DNA from: Haliea sp.
GTDB taxonomy: Bacteria; Pseudomonadota; Gammaproteobacteria; Pseudomonadales; Halieaceae
Assembly: GCA_002692965.1 (NCBI GenBank)
Contig: NZNC01000015.1
Span: 1 to 64,000 of the forward strand
Direction: 5' to 3'
DNA: 64,000 nucleotides
The notes below the pieces were generated by a model. That model was given only the letters and a program-made list of their open reading frames with translations, made no database searches and had not been told where the DNA came from. Position numbers and translations under genes: made by a program. Of this stretch, positions 16,891 to 25,248 are shown in pieces; the stretch's first letter is position 1, and the number at the start of each line of letters is the position of its first letter.

Positions 16891-17778
16891 TCAGGAGGCC
16901 TTGAGGCGCTCCAGGATGGAGGAGAAGTCGCGCTGGCCATTGCCACCGCCCTGGTGCCCCTCGTAGAGCCTGCGCGCCAGCTGGCCCATGGCGTTGTCCA
17001 CGCCACTGCCTTCAGCCACTTCCATCGCCAACCCGAGGTCCTTGACCATCAGGTCGACCATGAAGCCGGGCTGGTAGCCCTTGCTGGCGGGGGCATTTTC
17101 CATCACGCCGGGCCAGGGGTTGTAGACCTCCAGGGACCAGTTGCGCCCGGAACTGGCGAGCATGATATCCGAGAGCACCTTCGGGTCCAGGCCATTGCGG
17201 GCGCCCATTTCCAGCGCCTCACAGGTACCGATCATGTGGATCGCCAGCAGCATGTTGTTGCAGGCCTTGGCCACCTGGCCGGCGCCGGCGGGGCCGGCGT
17301 GGAAAATGTTCTTGCCCATGTCGGCCAGAATCACCCGGGCTTTCTCGAAACTGGCCGCGTCGCCGCCACACATGAAAGCCAGCGTTCCGGCCGCCGCCGC
17401 GGCCACCCCACCGGACACCGGGCAATCCATGAAGCCGATGCCCCGGTCCGCGGCGGCCTCGCCCACCTTGCGGCTGGTTTCCGCATCGATGGTACTGCAG
17501 TCGATCACGGTGGTGCTGGCGTCCAGTTTCGCCAGCAGGCCGTCGTCACCCAGGTAGGTGCCGGCAACGTGCTTGCCCGCAGGCAGCATCGAAATCACGT
17601 AGTCGGCACCTTCACTGGCCGCGGCGGCGCTTTCCGCCACCGTCGCACCGGCCTCTGACAACTGCTTGCATGCCGCTTCAGAGAGATCGAAGACGGCAAC
17701 CTGGTGACCGGCCTTGATCAGATTGATAGCCATCGGGCCGCCCATATTGCCGAGCCCGATAAATCCTGCTTTTGCCAT
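16891..17778 (-). CDS. mmsB: 3-hydroxyisobutyrate dehydrogenase
   Basis: Valine-catabolism enzyme that oxidises 3-hydroxyisobutyrate to methylmalonate semialdehyde with NAD+. The 295-residue protein has the dinucleotide motif GFIGLGNMGGPMA at 5-17, the substrate motif DCPVSGG at 118-124 and the catalytic Lys171 in GQVAKACNNM. The start at MAKAGFIG (17778) is preceded by an AGG-rich stretch (GAGGTAATAAC) and gives the standard length. It is the last gene of the operon acyl-CoA dehydrogenase, enoyl-CoA hydratase, hydroxyisobutyryl-CoA hydrolase, MmsB, 16 bp after the hydrolase stop. Confidence 0.94.
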   Translation of the reverse strand: MAKAGFIGLGNMGGPMAINLIKAGHQVAVFDLSEAACKQLSEAGATVAESAAAASEGADYVISMLPAGKHVAGTYLGDDGLLAKLDASTTVIDCSTIDAETSRKVGEAAADRGIGFMDCPVSGGVAAAAAGTLAFMCGGDAASFEKARVILADMGKNIFHAGPAGAGQVAKACNNMLLAIHMIGTCEALEMGARNGLDPKVLSDIMLASSGRNWSLEVYNPWPGVMENAPASKGYQPGFMVDLMVKDLGLAMEVAEGSGVDNAMGQLARRLYEGHQGGGNGQRDFSSILERLKAS

Positions 17779-17794
17779 GTTATTACCTCGTTGT

Positions 17795-18910
17795 TTACAG
17801 GTCCGCCAGGGGATTTTCCGGCCAGGGCGGCGTGAAGAAGGCGTCCAGCAAATCCTGCGGCACATCGCGGGAGCGCTGGAACTGCCAGGCGGGCTTGCGG
17901 TCCTTGTCGATCAGCAGGGCTCGCACGCCCTCGGCAAACTCGGGGTGCCGCACCACGTTGGTCGCCAGCAGGATTTCCGCCTGGAAGACCTCGCGCAGGG
18001 AACTGTGCCGGGTTTCCCGCAACTGGCGATGAATCCACAGGGCAGCCAGCTTGGAACCGTGGGCCAGGCTGTCCCTCGCCTTGGCCAGCCAGGGGTCATC
18101 CGTGTGCTGGGCGAGAATGTTGTCGATGATCTCGTGGACACTGTCGCCGTCGCAGAGTGAACCGATGCGCCCCATGTGCGGCTCCACCTGCCCGCCCGGA
18201 AGCGAAGACAGGCTCTGCTCGGCGAAGGGACGCAGGACATGGCGCACCAGGCCGTGATTGGCGAGTGCGTCATCCGCCAGCCACTGCTGGGCCTGCAGCC
18301 CCTTCAGCACCGCATCCCGGTGCTCGCTGGCGATAAAGCGGTCGGCAAGGCCGGTGTAAAGGGCGTCCGCGGCATTGATCGAAGCCCCGGTCAGTGCGAG
18401 GAACTCCCCCGAGCGGCCCGGCATGTGGTTGAGGAACCAGCTGCCGCCGACGTCCGGGAACAGGGCAATGGTGATTTCCGGCATGGCAATGCGCGTGGAT
18501 TCCGTCACCACCCGGTGACTACAGCCGGCCATGACCCCCAGGCCCCCCCCCATCACGATACCGTTGCCCCAGCACACGATCGGCTTGGGGTAGGTATGCA
18601 GGGTGTAGTTCATGCGGTATTCCCGGGTAAAAAAGGCCTCCGCGTATTCGCAGGGCCCGCCCGGGGTGGCGATGGCCGAGCGGTATAGCGCCTGCACGTC
18701 GCCACCGGCGCAGAAGGCCTTTTCGCCGCTGCCCTCGATAAAGACAGCGGCCACCGCATCGTCCTCTGCCCAGCGATCCAGCTGGTTCTGCAGCAGGTCG
18801 ACCATATCCAGGGTCAGGGAATTCAGGGTGCCAGGCACGTTCAGGGTAACCCGGCCAACCTTGCCGGTTTTGGCCGGCAATTCTGCGAAAACTATCGCGT
18901 CGTCTGACAT
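17795..18910 (-). CDS. 3-hydroxyisobutyryl-CoA hydrolase
   Basis: Crotonase-fold hydrolase of 371 residues, the length of HIBCH enzymes rather than ordinary hydratases (about 260). It releases free 3-hydroxyisobutyrate from its CoA ester. Diagnostic segments are AFCAGGDV (65-72), GIVMGGGLGV for the oxyanion hole, PEITIALFPDVGGS with the catalytic Glu, and the C-terminal HIBCH extension with VRALLIDKD. The ATG at 18910 follows a GAGGAG site and avoids a 24-residue noncoding-like extension. It sits between the enoyl-CoA hydratase and mmsB, exactly where this step belongs. Confidence 0.92.
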   Translation of the reverse strand: MSDDAIVFAELPAKTGKVGRVTLNVPGTLNSLTLDMVDLLQNQLDRWAEDDAVAAVFIEGSGEKAFCAGGDVQALYRSAIATPGGPCEYAEAFFTREYRMNYTLHTYPKPIVCWGNGIVMGGGLGVMAGCSHRVVTESTRIAMPEITIALFPDVGGSWFLNHMPGRSGEFLALTGASINAADALYTGLADRFIASEHRDAVLKGLQAQQWLADDALANHGLVRHVLRPFAEQSLSSLPGGQVEPHMGRIGSLCDGDSVHEIIDNILAQHTDDPWLAKARDSLAHGSKLAALWIHRQLRETRHSSLREVFQAEILLATNVVRHPEFAEGVRALLIDKDRKPAWQFQRSRDVPQDLLDAFFTPPWPENPLADL

Positions 18911-18938
18911 CAAACTCTCCTCTACTGGCGTTGCGTGC

Positions 18939-19727
18939 TCAGCGATTCTTCCACTCGGGTTTGCGCTTTTCCAGGAAGGCATTCACGCCTTCGCGCTGGT
19001 CCTCGGTGGAGAACAGCTCCACGAACAGCTCACGCTCTCCCTGCAGACCATCGGCAATGGCCTTGTCCCGGGCGGAATGAATCAGGCGCTTGCAGCGGCC
19101 AATGGAGGACGGGCTCTGCTCGCCCACCTGCTCGGCCAGGGCCAGGGCCTTGTCCAGGGCCTCGCCCTTGCCGACCACTTCCTCGACCAGGCCAATGCGC
19201 TCGGCGGTGGCGGCATTGATGCGCTCGCCACAGAGGATCATGCGCTTGGCCCAGCCCTCGCCCACCAGCCAGGACAGGCGCTGGGTGCCACCCGCGCAGG
19301 GCAGCAGACCGACTTTGGCTTCCGGCAAGGCCATCTGCGCCTGCTCCTCGGCAATGCGGATATCACAGGCCAGGGCGACTTCCAGACCGCCGCCCATGGC
19401 AAAACCATTCACCGCGGCGATGGAGACACCGCGAAAATCCGCGAGGGTTTCAAAGGCCTCACCAAAATAGCGCGCCATCTCGTCAGCGGTTTTCGGGTCG
19501 CCGTCGGCAAACAGCTTGAGGTCGGCGCCCGCGGAGAAGAATTTCTCGCCGGCACCGGTCAACACCAGGGCATAGACCTCGGGGTTTTCATTCAGCTTGC
19601 CCACCAGGTCGCGCAGGGCCGGCAGGCTCTCCACGTCCCAGGTATTGGCGGCGGGGTTGTCGATAGTCACCAGCGCGGTGTGTCCGCGCAGTTCAACCTT
19701 GATCTTGTCACTCGTGCTCAGGCTCAT
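18939..19727 (-). CDS. Enoyl-CoA hydratase (valine pathway)
   Basis: A 262-residue crotonase. Oxyanion-hole glycines are in FSAGADL (64-70) and NGFAMGGGLE (107-116). The two catalytic glutamates are expected at Glu116 and Glu136 (PEAKVGLLPCAGGTQ). In the operon it would hydrate methacrylyl-CoA to 3-hydroxyisobutyryl-CoA. Its ATG overlaps the TGA of the acyl-CoA dehydrogenase gene by 4 bp, so the two are translationally coupled. Substrate is assigned from operon context. Confidence 0.9.
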   Translation of the reverse strand: MSLSTSDKIKVELRGHTALVTIDNPAANTWDVESLPALRDLVGKLNENPEVYALVLTGAGEKFFSAGADLKLFADGDPKTADEMARYFGEAFETLADFRGVSIAAVNGFAMGGGLEVALACDIRIAEEQAQMALPEAKVGLLPCAGGTQRLSWLVGEGWAKRMILCGERINAATAERIGLVEEVVGKGEALDKALALAEQVGEQSPSSIGRCKRLIHSARDKAIADGLQGERELFVELFSTEDQREGVNAFLEKRKPEWKNR

Positions 19728-20884
19728 TTTATAACCTCCAGGGCGCCTTCCATCAGCAGTCGTCGCGCCACGATGACGCGCATGATTTCATTGGTTCCTT
19801 CCAGGATCTGGTGTACGCGGGTGTCGCGCACGTGCCGTTCCATGGGGTATTCGCGAATGTAGCCGTAGCCGCCGAGCAGTTGCAGCGCATCGTTGCATAC
19901 CTGAAAGCCCACATCGGTGGCGAAACGCTTGGCCATGGCGCAGTAGGTCGTCGCCTGCGGGTCGGCGCTATCGAGCTTGAAAGCCGCCAGGCGCACCATC
20001 TGCCGCGCAGCCACCAGCTCGGTGAGCATGTCGGCCAGCTTGAACTGGGTCGCCTGGAAGTCGGCGATGGCGCTGTTGAACTGGCGCCGCTCCTGGACGT
20101 AGTCCGCGGCTTCCTGCAGGGCCTGCTGCGCGGTACCGATACTGCAGGTGGCGATATTGATGCGACCGCCGTCGAGGCCCTCCATGGCAATGGCAAAGCC
20201 CTGCCCTTCCTCGCCCAGGCGATTGGCCACCGGCACGCGCACATTGTCGAAGCTGACCATGCGCGTGGGCTGGGCATTCCAGCCCATCTTTTCTTCCTTC
20301 TTGCCGTAGCTGACACCCTCGGCATCGGCGGGGATGGCCATTGCCGTTACCCCCTTGGGGCCCTCGGCACCGGTGCGCAACATGACCACCAGCACATCGG
20401 TCTCGCCGGCGCCGGAGATAAACACCTTGCTGCCGTTGATCACGTAGTCGTCACCGTCGCGCGCGGCACGGGTGCGCAGGGAGCCGGCATCCGAGCCAGC
20501 GCCCGGTTCGGTTAGGCAATAGGAGGCCAGCTTGCTGCCCATCACCAGGTCCGGGCACCACTGCTCGATCAGCGCTTCACTGCCGTACTTGCCGATCATG
20601 CTGGTGGCCATGTTGTGAATGGTCATGAAGGCCGCGGTGGTGGTACACCCCCGGGCCAGCTCCTCCACAATCAGGCTGGCGTCGAGGCGACTCATGCCCA
20701 GGCCGCCGGCCGCTTCCGGGGTGTACATGCCCATGAAGCCCAGCTCGCCGGCGGCGGCGAAGGCCTCCTTGGGAAAGATCGCCTCGGCATCCCAGCGCGC
20801 CGCGTTCGGCGCCAGCTGCTTTTCCGAGAAGGCCCGCGCGCTGTCGACGAAGGCCTGCTGTTCTTCGGAAACCGAAAAATCCAT
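19724..20884 (-). CDS. Acyl-CoA dehydrogenase, probably isobutyryl-CoA dehydrogenase
   Basis: FAD enzyme of 386 residues with the full acyl-CoA dehydrogenase fold. Signature segments are LTEPGAGSDAGSLRTRA for the flavin/substrate site, QFNSAIADFQATQFKLADM, LLGGYGYIREYPMERHVRD and the C-terminal QILEGTNEIMR. Adjacent HIBCH and MmsB genes make isobutyryl-CoA to methacrylyl-CoA the likely reaction. Electrons would go to ETF, which is not encoded in this window. It starts 11 bp after the aldehyde dehydrogenase gene and ends in a 4-bp overlap with the hydratase. Confidence 0.9.
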   Translation of the reverse strand: MDFSVSEEQQAFVDSARAFSEKQLAPNAARWDAEAIFPKEAFAAAGELGFMGMYTPEAAGGLGMSRLDASLIVEELARGCTTTAAFMTIHNMATSMIGKYGSEALIEQWCPDLVMGSKLASYCLTEPGAGSDAGSLRTRAARDGDDYVINGSKVFISGAGETDVLVVMLRTGAEGPKGVTAMAIPADAEGVSYGKKEEKMGWNAQPTRMVSFDNVRVPVANRLGEEGQGFAIAMEGLDGGRINIATCSIGTAQQALQEAADYVQERRQFNSAIADFQATQFKLADMLTELVAARQMVRLAAFKLDSADPQATTYCAMAKRFATDVGFQVCNDALQLLGGYGYIREYPMERHVRDTRVHQILEGTNEIMRVIVARRLLMEGALEVIK

Positions 20885-20895
20885 GCTCCGACCTC

Positions 20896-22314
20896 CTAGA
20901 AGCGGTTCATGACTTTGCCGAAGAGAACCTCGTCACTGGGGATCTCCTTGGTCTTGGCCAGCGGCTTGGACACCCAGGTCTCGTTGATCAGGTCGCGCCA
21001 GGTGATGTTGTGGTTGATGCTGTTGCCGCCCCAGGAGCCACAGCCCAGGGAAAAGGTCTGTCGCATGCCGTTCCACAGGTTGCCGCTGTTGGAGGCCGCC
21101 TGGGGCTGGTTCACCATCACCCGCGAGGTCTTGGTGCCCAGGGCCAGCTTGAGAATGTTGTCGTCGTTCTTCGAGTAGATCCCGCAGCTGTGCCCCTGCC
21201 CCTGGTAGGCCTGGATACGGTTGGTCAGCGCGATCGCCTCGTCGATGTCCTTGATCTTGTAGAGGGCCATGGTCACGGTCAGTTTCTCGCCGGAAAAGGG
21301 GTAATCCGGCCCGGCACCCACCTCGGGCACGATGAAGAACTGCTTGCCCTCGGGCAGATCGATTCCCGCGCGGCCGGCAATCGTGGTCGCGCGCTGGGCG
21401 ACGATCTGGGCATTCAGGTGCCCGTCCACCCAGATCACGTCCTGCAGCTTCTGCTTGTCATCACCCTCGATGATGTAGCCGCCCTCGTGCTTGAGCTTCT
21501 CGACAAACTCGTCGTAGATGGACTCGAATACCAGCACCGAGTTGTCGGAGGAGCAGGAGGCCGCCAGGTCCAGGGTCTTGGAAATGCGGATCTTCTCCGC
21601 CGCCTCATCCAGGTCGGCGGTGTCGTCGACGGTGATCACGGCATTGCCCACACCCACGCCGAGAGCCGGGGTGCCGGAGGAATAGGCCGCACTCACCATG
21701 GCCTCGCCACCGGTGGCGAGAATGCGGTCGCACTGACGCATCAACTCGTTGGTCTTGTCCAGGGAGGGAACGTCGATGCTCTGCACCAGGTCCGCCGGGG
21801 CGCCCATGGCGACAATCGCTTCGCGCATGTAGTCGCAGATCATCTTGTTGGTCAGCTTGGCACGCGGGTGCGGCGCGATGATGATGGCATTGCGTCCCTT
21901 GACCGCGGAGATGGCCTTGATCACCGGCGTCGCCTCCGGATTAGTCGAGGGCGACAGTGCGCCAATCACGCCCACCGGCTTGGCGATCTTGATGATGTTG
22001 CGCACCGGGTCTTCCTCGATCACACCCACCGACTTGTCATCGATGATGTCCAGCAGGGTCGCCCGCGTCTTGCGGTGGATCTTGAGGAATTTGCCGTCGT
22101 AGTTGCCGAGCTGGGTTTCCTCCACCGCGAACTGAGCAATTTTCTCCGAGACGTCTTCCCGGGCCACGGACCAGACCATGGCGGTGATGAGCTCGTCGAC
22201 CTGTTCCTGGGTATAGTGCTCTATCGCAGCCTGCGCCGCCCGGGCGCGCGCCATCATCTCGGCGATTTCCTGCTGGACTTCGTTGTTTTCCTGAGTTTCC
22301 TGCACCTTGGCCAT
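20896..22314 (-). CDS. CoA-acylating aldehyde dehydrogenase (acetaldehyde/sulfoacetaldehyde dehydrogenase type)
   Basis: A 472-residue member of the acylating aldehyde dehydrogenase branch (AdhE N-domain, EutE, SauS). The catalytic cysteine is Cys254 in LAASCSSDNSV. The early KPVGVIGALSPSTNP and APHPRAK segments are typical of this branch rather than of MmsA, the usual methylmalonate-semialdehyde dehydrogenase. It is the first gene of the valine operon, where an aldehyde-to-acyl-CoA step (semialdehyde to propionyl-CoA) would otherwise be missing. Whether it does that or acts on another aldehyde is open. It faces an AraC regulator. Confidence 0.82.
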   Translation of the reverse strand: MAKVQETQENNEVQQEIAEMMARARAAQAAIEHYTQEQVDELITAMVWSVAREDVSEKIAQFAVEETQLGNYDGKFLKIHRKTRATLLDIIDDKSVGVIEEDPVRNIIKIAKPVGVIGALSPSTNPEATPVIKAISAVKGRNAIIIAPHPRAKLTNKMICDYMREAIVAMGAPADLVQSIDVPSLDKTNELMRQCDRILATGGEAMVSAAYSSGTPALGVGVGNAVITVDDTADLDEAAEKIRISKTLDLAASCSSDNSVLVFESIYDEFVEKLKHEGGYIIEGDDKQKLQDVIWVDGHLNAQIVAQRATTIAGRAGIDLPEGKQFFIVPEVGAGPDYPFSGEKLTVTMALYKIKDIDEAIALTNRIQAYQGQGHSCGIYSKNDDNILKLALGTKTSRVMVNQPQAASNSGNLWNGMRQTFSLGCGSWGGNSINHNITWRDLINETWVSKPLAKTKEIPSDEVLFGKVMNRF

Positions 22315-22433
22315 GATTCACACTCCTGTCGTGCTACTTGCGGGTCGGGATCCCGCCCACAACAGACTATAGACGGGATTTTTATAATGGCAGGGCAGAC
22401 TACCCGGGCACAGGAGCGGGTCAAAGGGACGAA

Positions 22434-22459
22434 ATTGCGATCAATATGGACTATATTGC
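22434..22459. promoter_or_regulatory. Possible AraC-type operator in the divergent spacer
   Basis: The pentamer ATTGC occurs at 22434-22438 and again at 22455-22459, exactly 21 bp apart, two helical turns, which is the usual spacing of tandem AraC half-sites. Between them an inverted repeat CAATAT-N5-ATATTG occupies 22442-22458. A TATAAT hexamer lies at 22383-22388 and a CGGGATCCCG palindrome at 22346-22355 in the same 187-bp spacer. The short half-sites could occur by chance, so this is a candidate only. Confidence 0.4.
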
Positions 22460-22501
22460 TGCCATGAAAACCATAAACACCCCGCAACAGGACTCCAGGC
22501 C

Positions 22502-23383
22502 ATGAGTAGTCCCTCACAATGGTCACTTCCCGAACAGGGGGTGCGCTTCCTGACGCCGGTGTTCATGCTCGAGCAACTGCACCGGCACCCCCTCACCCGG
22601 GACTGCTACCCCACCGCCATGGGCTACTATCCGGCGGCACGGGGGCACCGCATGCGGCGCAGGCGCCACGACGACAACCTGCTGATCTACTGTGTCGAGG
22701 GTCACGGCCGCCTGCGCGCCGCCGATCAGCGACTGTCGGTCGGCCCAGGGGACCTGCTGCTGTTGCCCCAGGGCCTGCCCCACAGCTATGCGGCGGACAG
22801 CGCGCAACCCTGGACGCTCTACTGGGTGCACTTCCAGGGCGTCAGTTCGCGGGTTTTCATGGAGTACCTGGGCTATCGGGACAACCGCCTGGTTATCCCC
22901 GTGGGCCTCGCTCCCGGCCTGAGCGCAGCCTTTCACAGTCTACTGGCGGTGAGTCGCACGGGTTACAGCAGCAAGGCCTTCATCAACGCGGCCAACCACT
23001 GCCGGCACCTGTTCACCCAGTTTGCCCTGGAAGCCAACCGGCAGCGGGCCACTCACGCCAGCGGCCTGGACCTGGAAGCGATTCAGGCGACCATGCGGGA
23101 CAACATCCATGCCAGCCTGGAGCTGGAGCAACTGGCGGCCGTGGCGCATTTGTCCAAGTACCACTTTGCCAGCCGCTACAAGGCGCTCACGGGTTACTCG
23201 CCCATCCAGCATTTCCTGCACATGAAGATGGAATACGCCTGTCAGTTGCTGGACAGCTCGGACCTGCCGATCAAGGCGATTGCGGCCGCCGCGGGTTACA
23301 GCGACCCGCTGTACTTTTCGCGCCTGTTCCGGCGCACCGTGGGGATGTCGCCGCGCGCCTACCGCAGCTCGGTACGCAAATAG
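22502..23383 (+). CDS. AraC family transcriptional regulator with cupin sensor domain
   Basis: The 293-residue regulator has an N-terminal cupin-like ligand domain (about 40-110, with GDLLLLPQGLPHSY) and a C-terminal double helix-turn-helix (about 190-290) containing LELEQLAAVAHLSKYHFASRY and the conserved IKAIAAAAGYSDPLYFSRLF. It is divergent from the acylating aldehyde dehydrogenase that heads the valine operon, so it probably activates that operon in response to a pathway metabolite. Its gene ends 14 bp from the convergent hydroxyacid dehydrogenase gene. The ligand is not predictable. Confidence 0.9.
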   Translation: MSSPSQWSLPEQGVRFLTPVFMLEQLHRHPLTRDCYPTAMGYYPAARGHRMRRRRHDDNLLIYCVEGHGRLRAADQRLSVGPGDLLLLPQGLPHSYAADSAQPWTLYWVHFQGVSSRVFMEYLGYRDNRLVIPVGLAPGLSAAFHSLLAVSRTGYSSKAFINAANHCRHLFTQFALEANRQRATHASGLDLEAIQATMRDNIHASLELEQLAAVAHLSKYHFASRYKALTGYSPIQHFLHMKMEYACQLLDSSDLPIKAIAAAAGYSDPLYFSRLFRRTVGMSPRAYRSSVRK

Positions 23384-23397
23384 CAGTAGCCCGCCCC

Positions 23398-24378
23398 TCA
23401 GCCCCTGTCGCGATAGACCTCGGGGTTGAAGCAATGGGGCATGGCTTCGCCGTTCAAGGCGGCGATGGCATTGTTTGCCGCCATGTCCGCCATCCGTGCG
23501 CGGGTGGCCGCGGTCGCACTGCCTATATGTGGCGCCAGCACCACGTTAGGGAGTGCGAGCAGGGGGTTATCCGCAGGCACCGGCTCTTCCTCGAAGACGT
23601 CGATGCCGGCGGCATACAGCTGACCCTGGCCCAGGGCTTCGGCCAGGGCATGCTCATCGACAATGCCACCCCGCGCCGTATTGACCAGCACGGCACCGGG
23701 CTTCATGGCCGCGATACGCCCGGCGCCGAGCAGACCGCGTGTCTCGTCAGTCAGGGCCAGATGCACACTGAGGAAATCCGACTCGGCCAGCAGTTCCTCC
23801 AGGCTGACGGCGGTCACCCCGGGCACCTCCCGCGGGCTGCGGTTCCAGGCCAGCACGCGCATGCCGAAGGCAGCCGCCCGGCGCGCCACCGCCTGCCCAA
23901 TCGCCCCCAGGCCGAGGACACCCAGGGTGGCGCCGCTGACATCCTTGCCGGTGAAGAAGTCGGGTGACCAGCGATTCTCCCGCCGCCACGCGCCCTGGCG
24001 CACAAAGCAGTCTGCCTCGCTGATGCGGCGCGCCGCCGCCAGCAGCAGGGCAAAGGCCGTATCCGCGGTAGTCTCCACCAGCACCCCCGGGGTATGTCCC
24101 AACGGGATCCCGCGGGCATTGAGGGCACTCACATCGACATGATCCACCCCCACCGACATGCTGGACACGAAGGTCAGGTCGGGGCTGGCTTCGATCAACT
24201 CGCGGGAAACCTGGTCGGTAAGGAGGCACACCAGTCCGTGGCAGCCCGCCAGCTCCTCGCGCAGTGAATCGGCGGGCATCAGGCCAGGGCCAAGCCAGAC
24301 ATTTACGTCGGCCAGCTCGGAGAGGGCGTGGATACGCTCGCCGGGCAGCGTATGGGTAACCAGAATCTTCTTGCGCAT
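23398..24378 (-). CDS. D-2-hydroxyacid dehydrogenase (glyoxylate/hydroxypyruvate reductase-like)
   Basis: A 326-residue NAD(P)-linked dehydrogenase of the D-isomer-specific family. The Rossmann motif is LGLGAIGQAVARR; catalytic residues are the Arg in VNTARGG, the Glu in GIDVFEEEP and the His in LAPHIGSAT. Closest resemblance is to GhrB-type glyoxylate/hydroxypyruvate reductases. The start at MRKKILVTHTLP (24378) gives the standard length; the longer frame runs through the divergent cupin gene. No strong ribosome site is visible. It stands between the AraC gene (convergent) and the ChrR-like cupin (divergent). Confidence 0.87.
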   Translation of the reverse strand: MRKKILVTHTLPGERIHALSELADVNVWLGPGLMPADSLREELAGCHGLVCLLTDQVSRELIEASPDLTFVSSMSVGVDHVDVSALNARGIPLGHTPGVLVETTADTAFALLLAAARRISEADCFVRQGAWRRENRWSPDFFTGKDVSGATLGVLGLGAIGQAVARRAAAFGMRVLAWNRSPREVPGVTAVSLEELLAESDFLSVHLALTDETRGLLGAGRIAAMKPGAVLVNTARGGIVDEHALAEALGQGQLYAAGIDVFEEEPVPADNPLLALPNVVLAPHIGSATAATRARMADMAANNAIAALNGEAMPHCFNPEVYRDRG

Positions 24379-24472
24379 CACCAGAGCATACCCCAGGCCT
24401 GCATCCTGACAACAGAGGCAGCTTGGGATTACCATGGCTGCCCACTGACTTTCCAGCCGACAGGCATTCGCC

Positions 24473-25165
24473 ATGAGTGACAGCAACACGCCCCTGAACG
24501 GGGATCTGAGCCAGCGCATCGTCATGCGCCCGGAGCACCTGAGCTGGACACCCAGCCCGGGCGGGCACGTCCTGCGCAAGCGCTTCCACCGGGTGGGGGC
24601 CCAGGAGTCCGGCCAGGTCACCTCCCTGGTGCGCTACGAACCGGGTGCAAACTTCCCCGCGCACGACCACCCCCAGGGCGAGGAAATCCTGGTCCTCGAG
24701 GGGGTCTTTTCCGACGAGCACGGCGACTGGCCCGCCGGCAGTTACCTGCTCAACCCCGAGGGCTTCACGCACCAGCCTTTTTCCCGAGACGGCTGCCTGC
24801 TGTTCGTCAAGCTGCGCCAGTTTCCCGGTGCCGACCGCGAACACGTGGCTGTCGACACCCGGGCGCGCCCCTGGCAACCCTCGGTGAAGAAAAGCGTAAG
24901 CTGGAAAAAACTCTACGCCCAGGAGCCCTACACCGACTTCATGCGCCTGGAGGCCTGGGATACCCCCGCCGAGCTGGGCCGCATCAATTTCCCCCAGGGC
25001 GCCGAGCTGCTGGTCCTCAAGGGGAGCTTCAGCGATGCCCGGGGAAGCTACGGCCTGCACACCTGGCTGCGGATTCCCGCCGGCGGATCCCTGGAGCCGA
25101 CCAGCAATGACTATTGCGAGCTCTATATCAAGGAGGGAGGCTTCAGTTACCTGCGCGCGGGCTGA
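24473..25165 (+). CDS. ChrR-type double-cupin protein
   Basis: A 230-residue protein of two cupin repeats resembling the ChrR anti-sigma C-terminal domain (Cupin_7). The first repeat keeps a metal-type motif, PAHDHPQGEEILVLEGVFSDEHGDWPAG in shape, here with His64, His66 and a Glu; the second (ELLVLKGSFSDARGSYG) has lost the histidines. It lacks the N-terminal zinc anti-sigma domain, so it is not itself an anti-sigma factor. It sits just upstream of the arsenic operon but has its own start; whether it joins the arsenic response is unknown. Confidence 0.8.
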   Translation: MSDSNTPLNGDLSQRIVMRPEHLSWTPSPGGHVLRKRFHRVGAQESGQVTSLVRYEPGANFPAHDHPQGEEILVLEGVFSDEHGDWPAGSYLLNPEGFTHQPFSRDGCLLFVKLRQFPGADREHVAVDTRARPWQPSVKKSVSWKKLYAQEPYTDFMRLEAWDTPAELGRINFPQGAELLVLKGSFSDARGSYGLHTWLRIPAGGSLEPTSNDYCELYIKEGGFSYLRAG

Positions 25166-25197
25166 TTCCCTGGCCCAAGATGCAGCCGCATACGATA

Positions 25198-25226
25198 TTG
25201 ATCATATAAGTAAAATCATATATGGT
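25198..25226 (+). promoter_or_regulatory. Promoter and probable ArsR operator of the arsenic operon
   Basis: TTGATC (25198-25203) and TATGGT (25221-25226) are 17 bp apart and form a sigma-70-type promoter upstream of the fused ArsC-ArsR gene. The AT-rich spacer holds a direct repeat ATCATATA at 25201-25208 and 25215-25222 and a TGATCA palindrome at 25199-25204, distinct from the GC-rich surroundings. ArsR repressors usually bind AT-rich dyads overlapping their own promoter, so autoregulation by the fused ArsR domain is likely. Confidence 0.6.
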
Positions 25227-25248
25227 GCCTTCGGAATATGGAGGCCCC

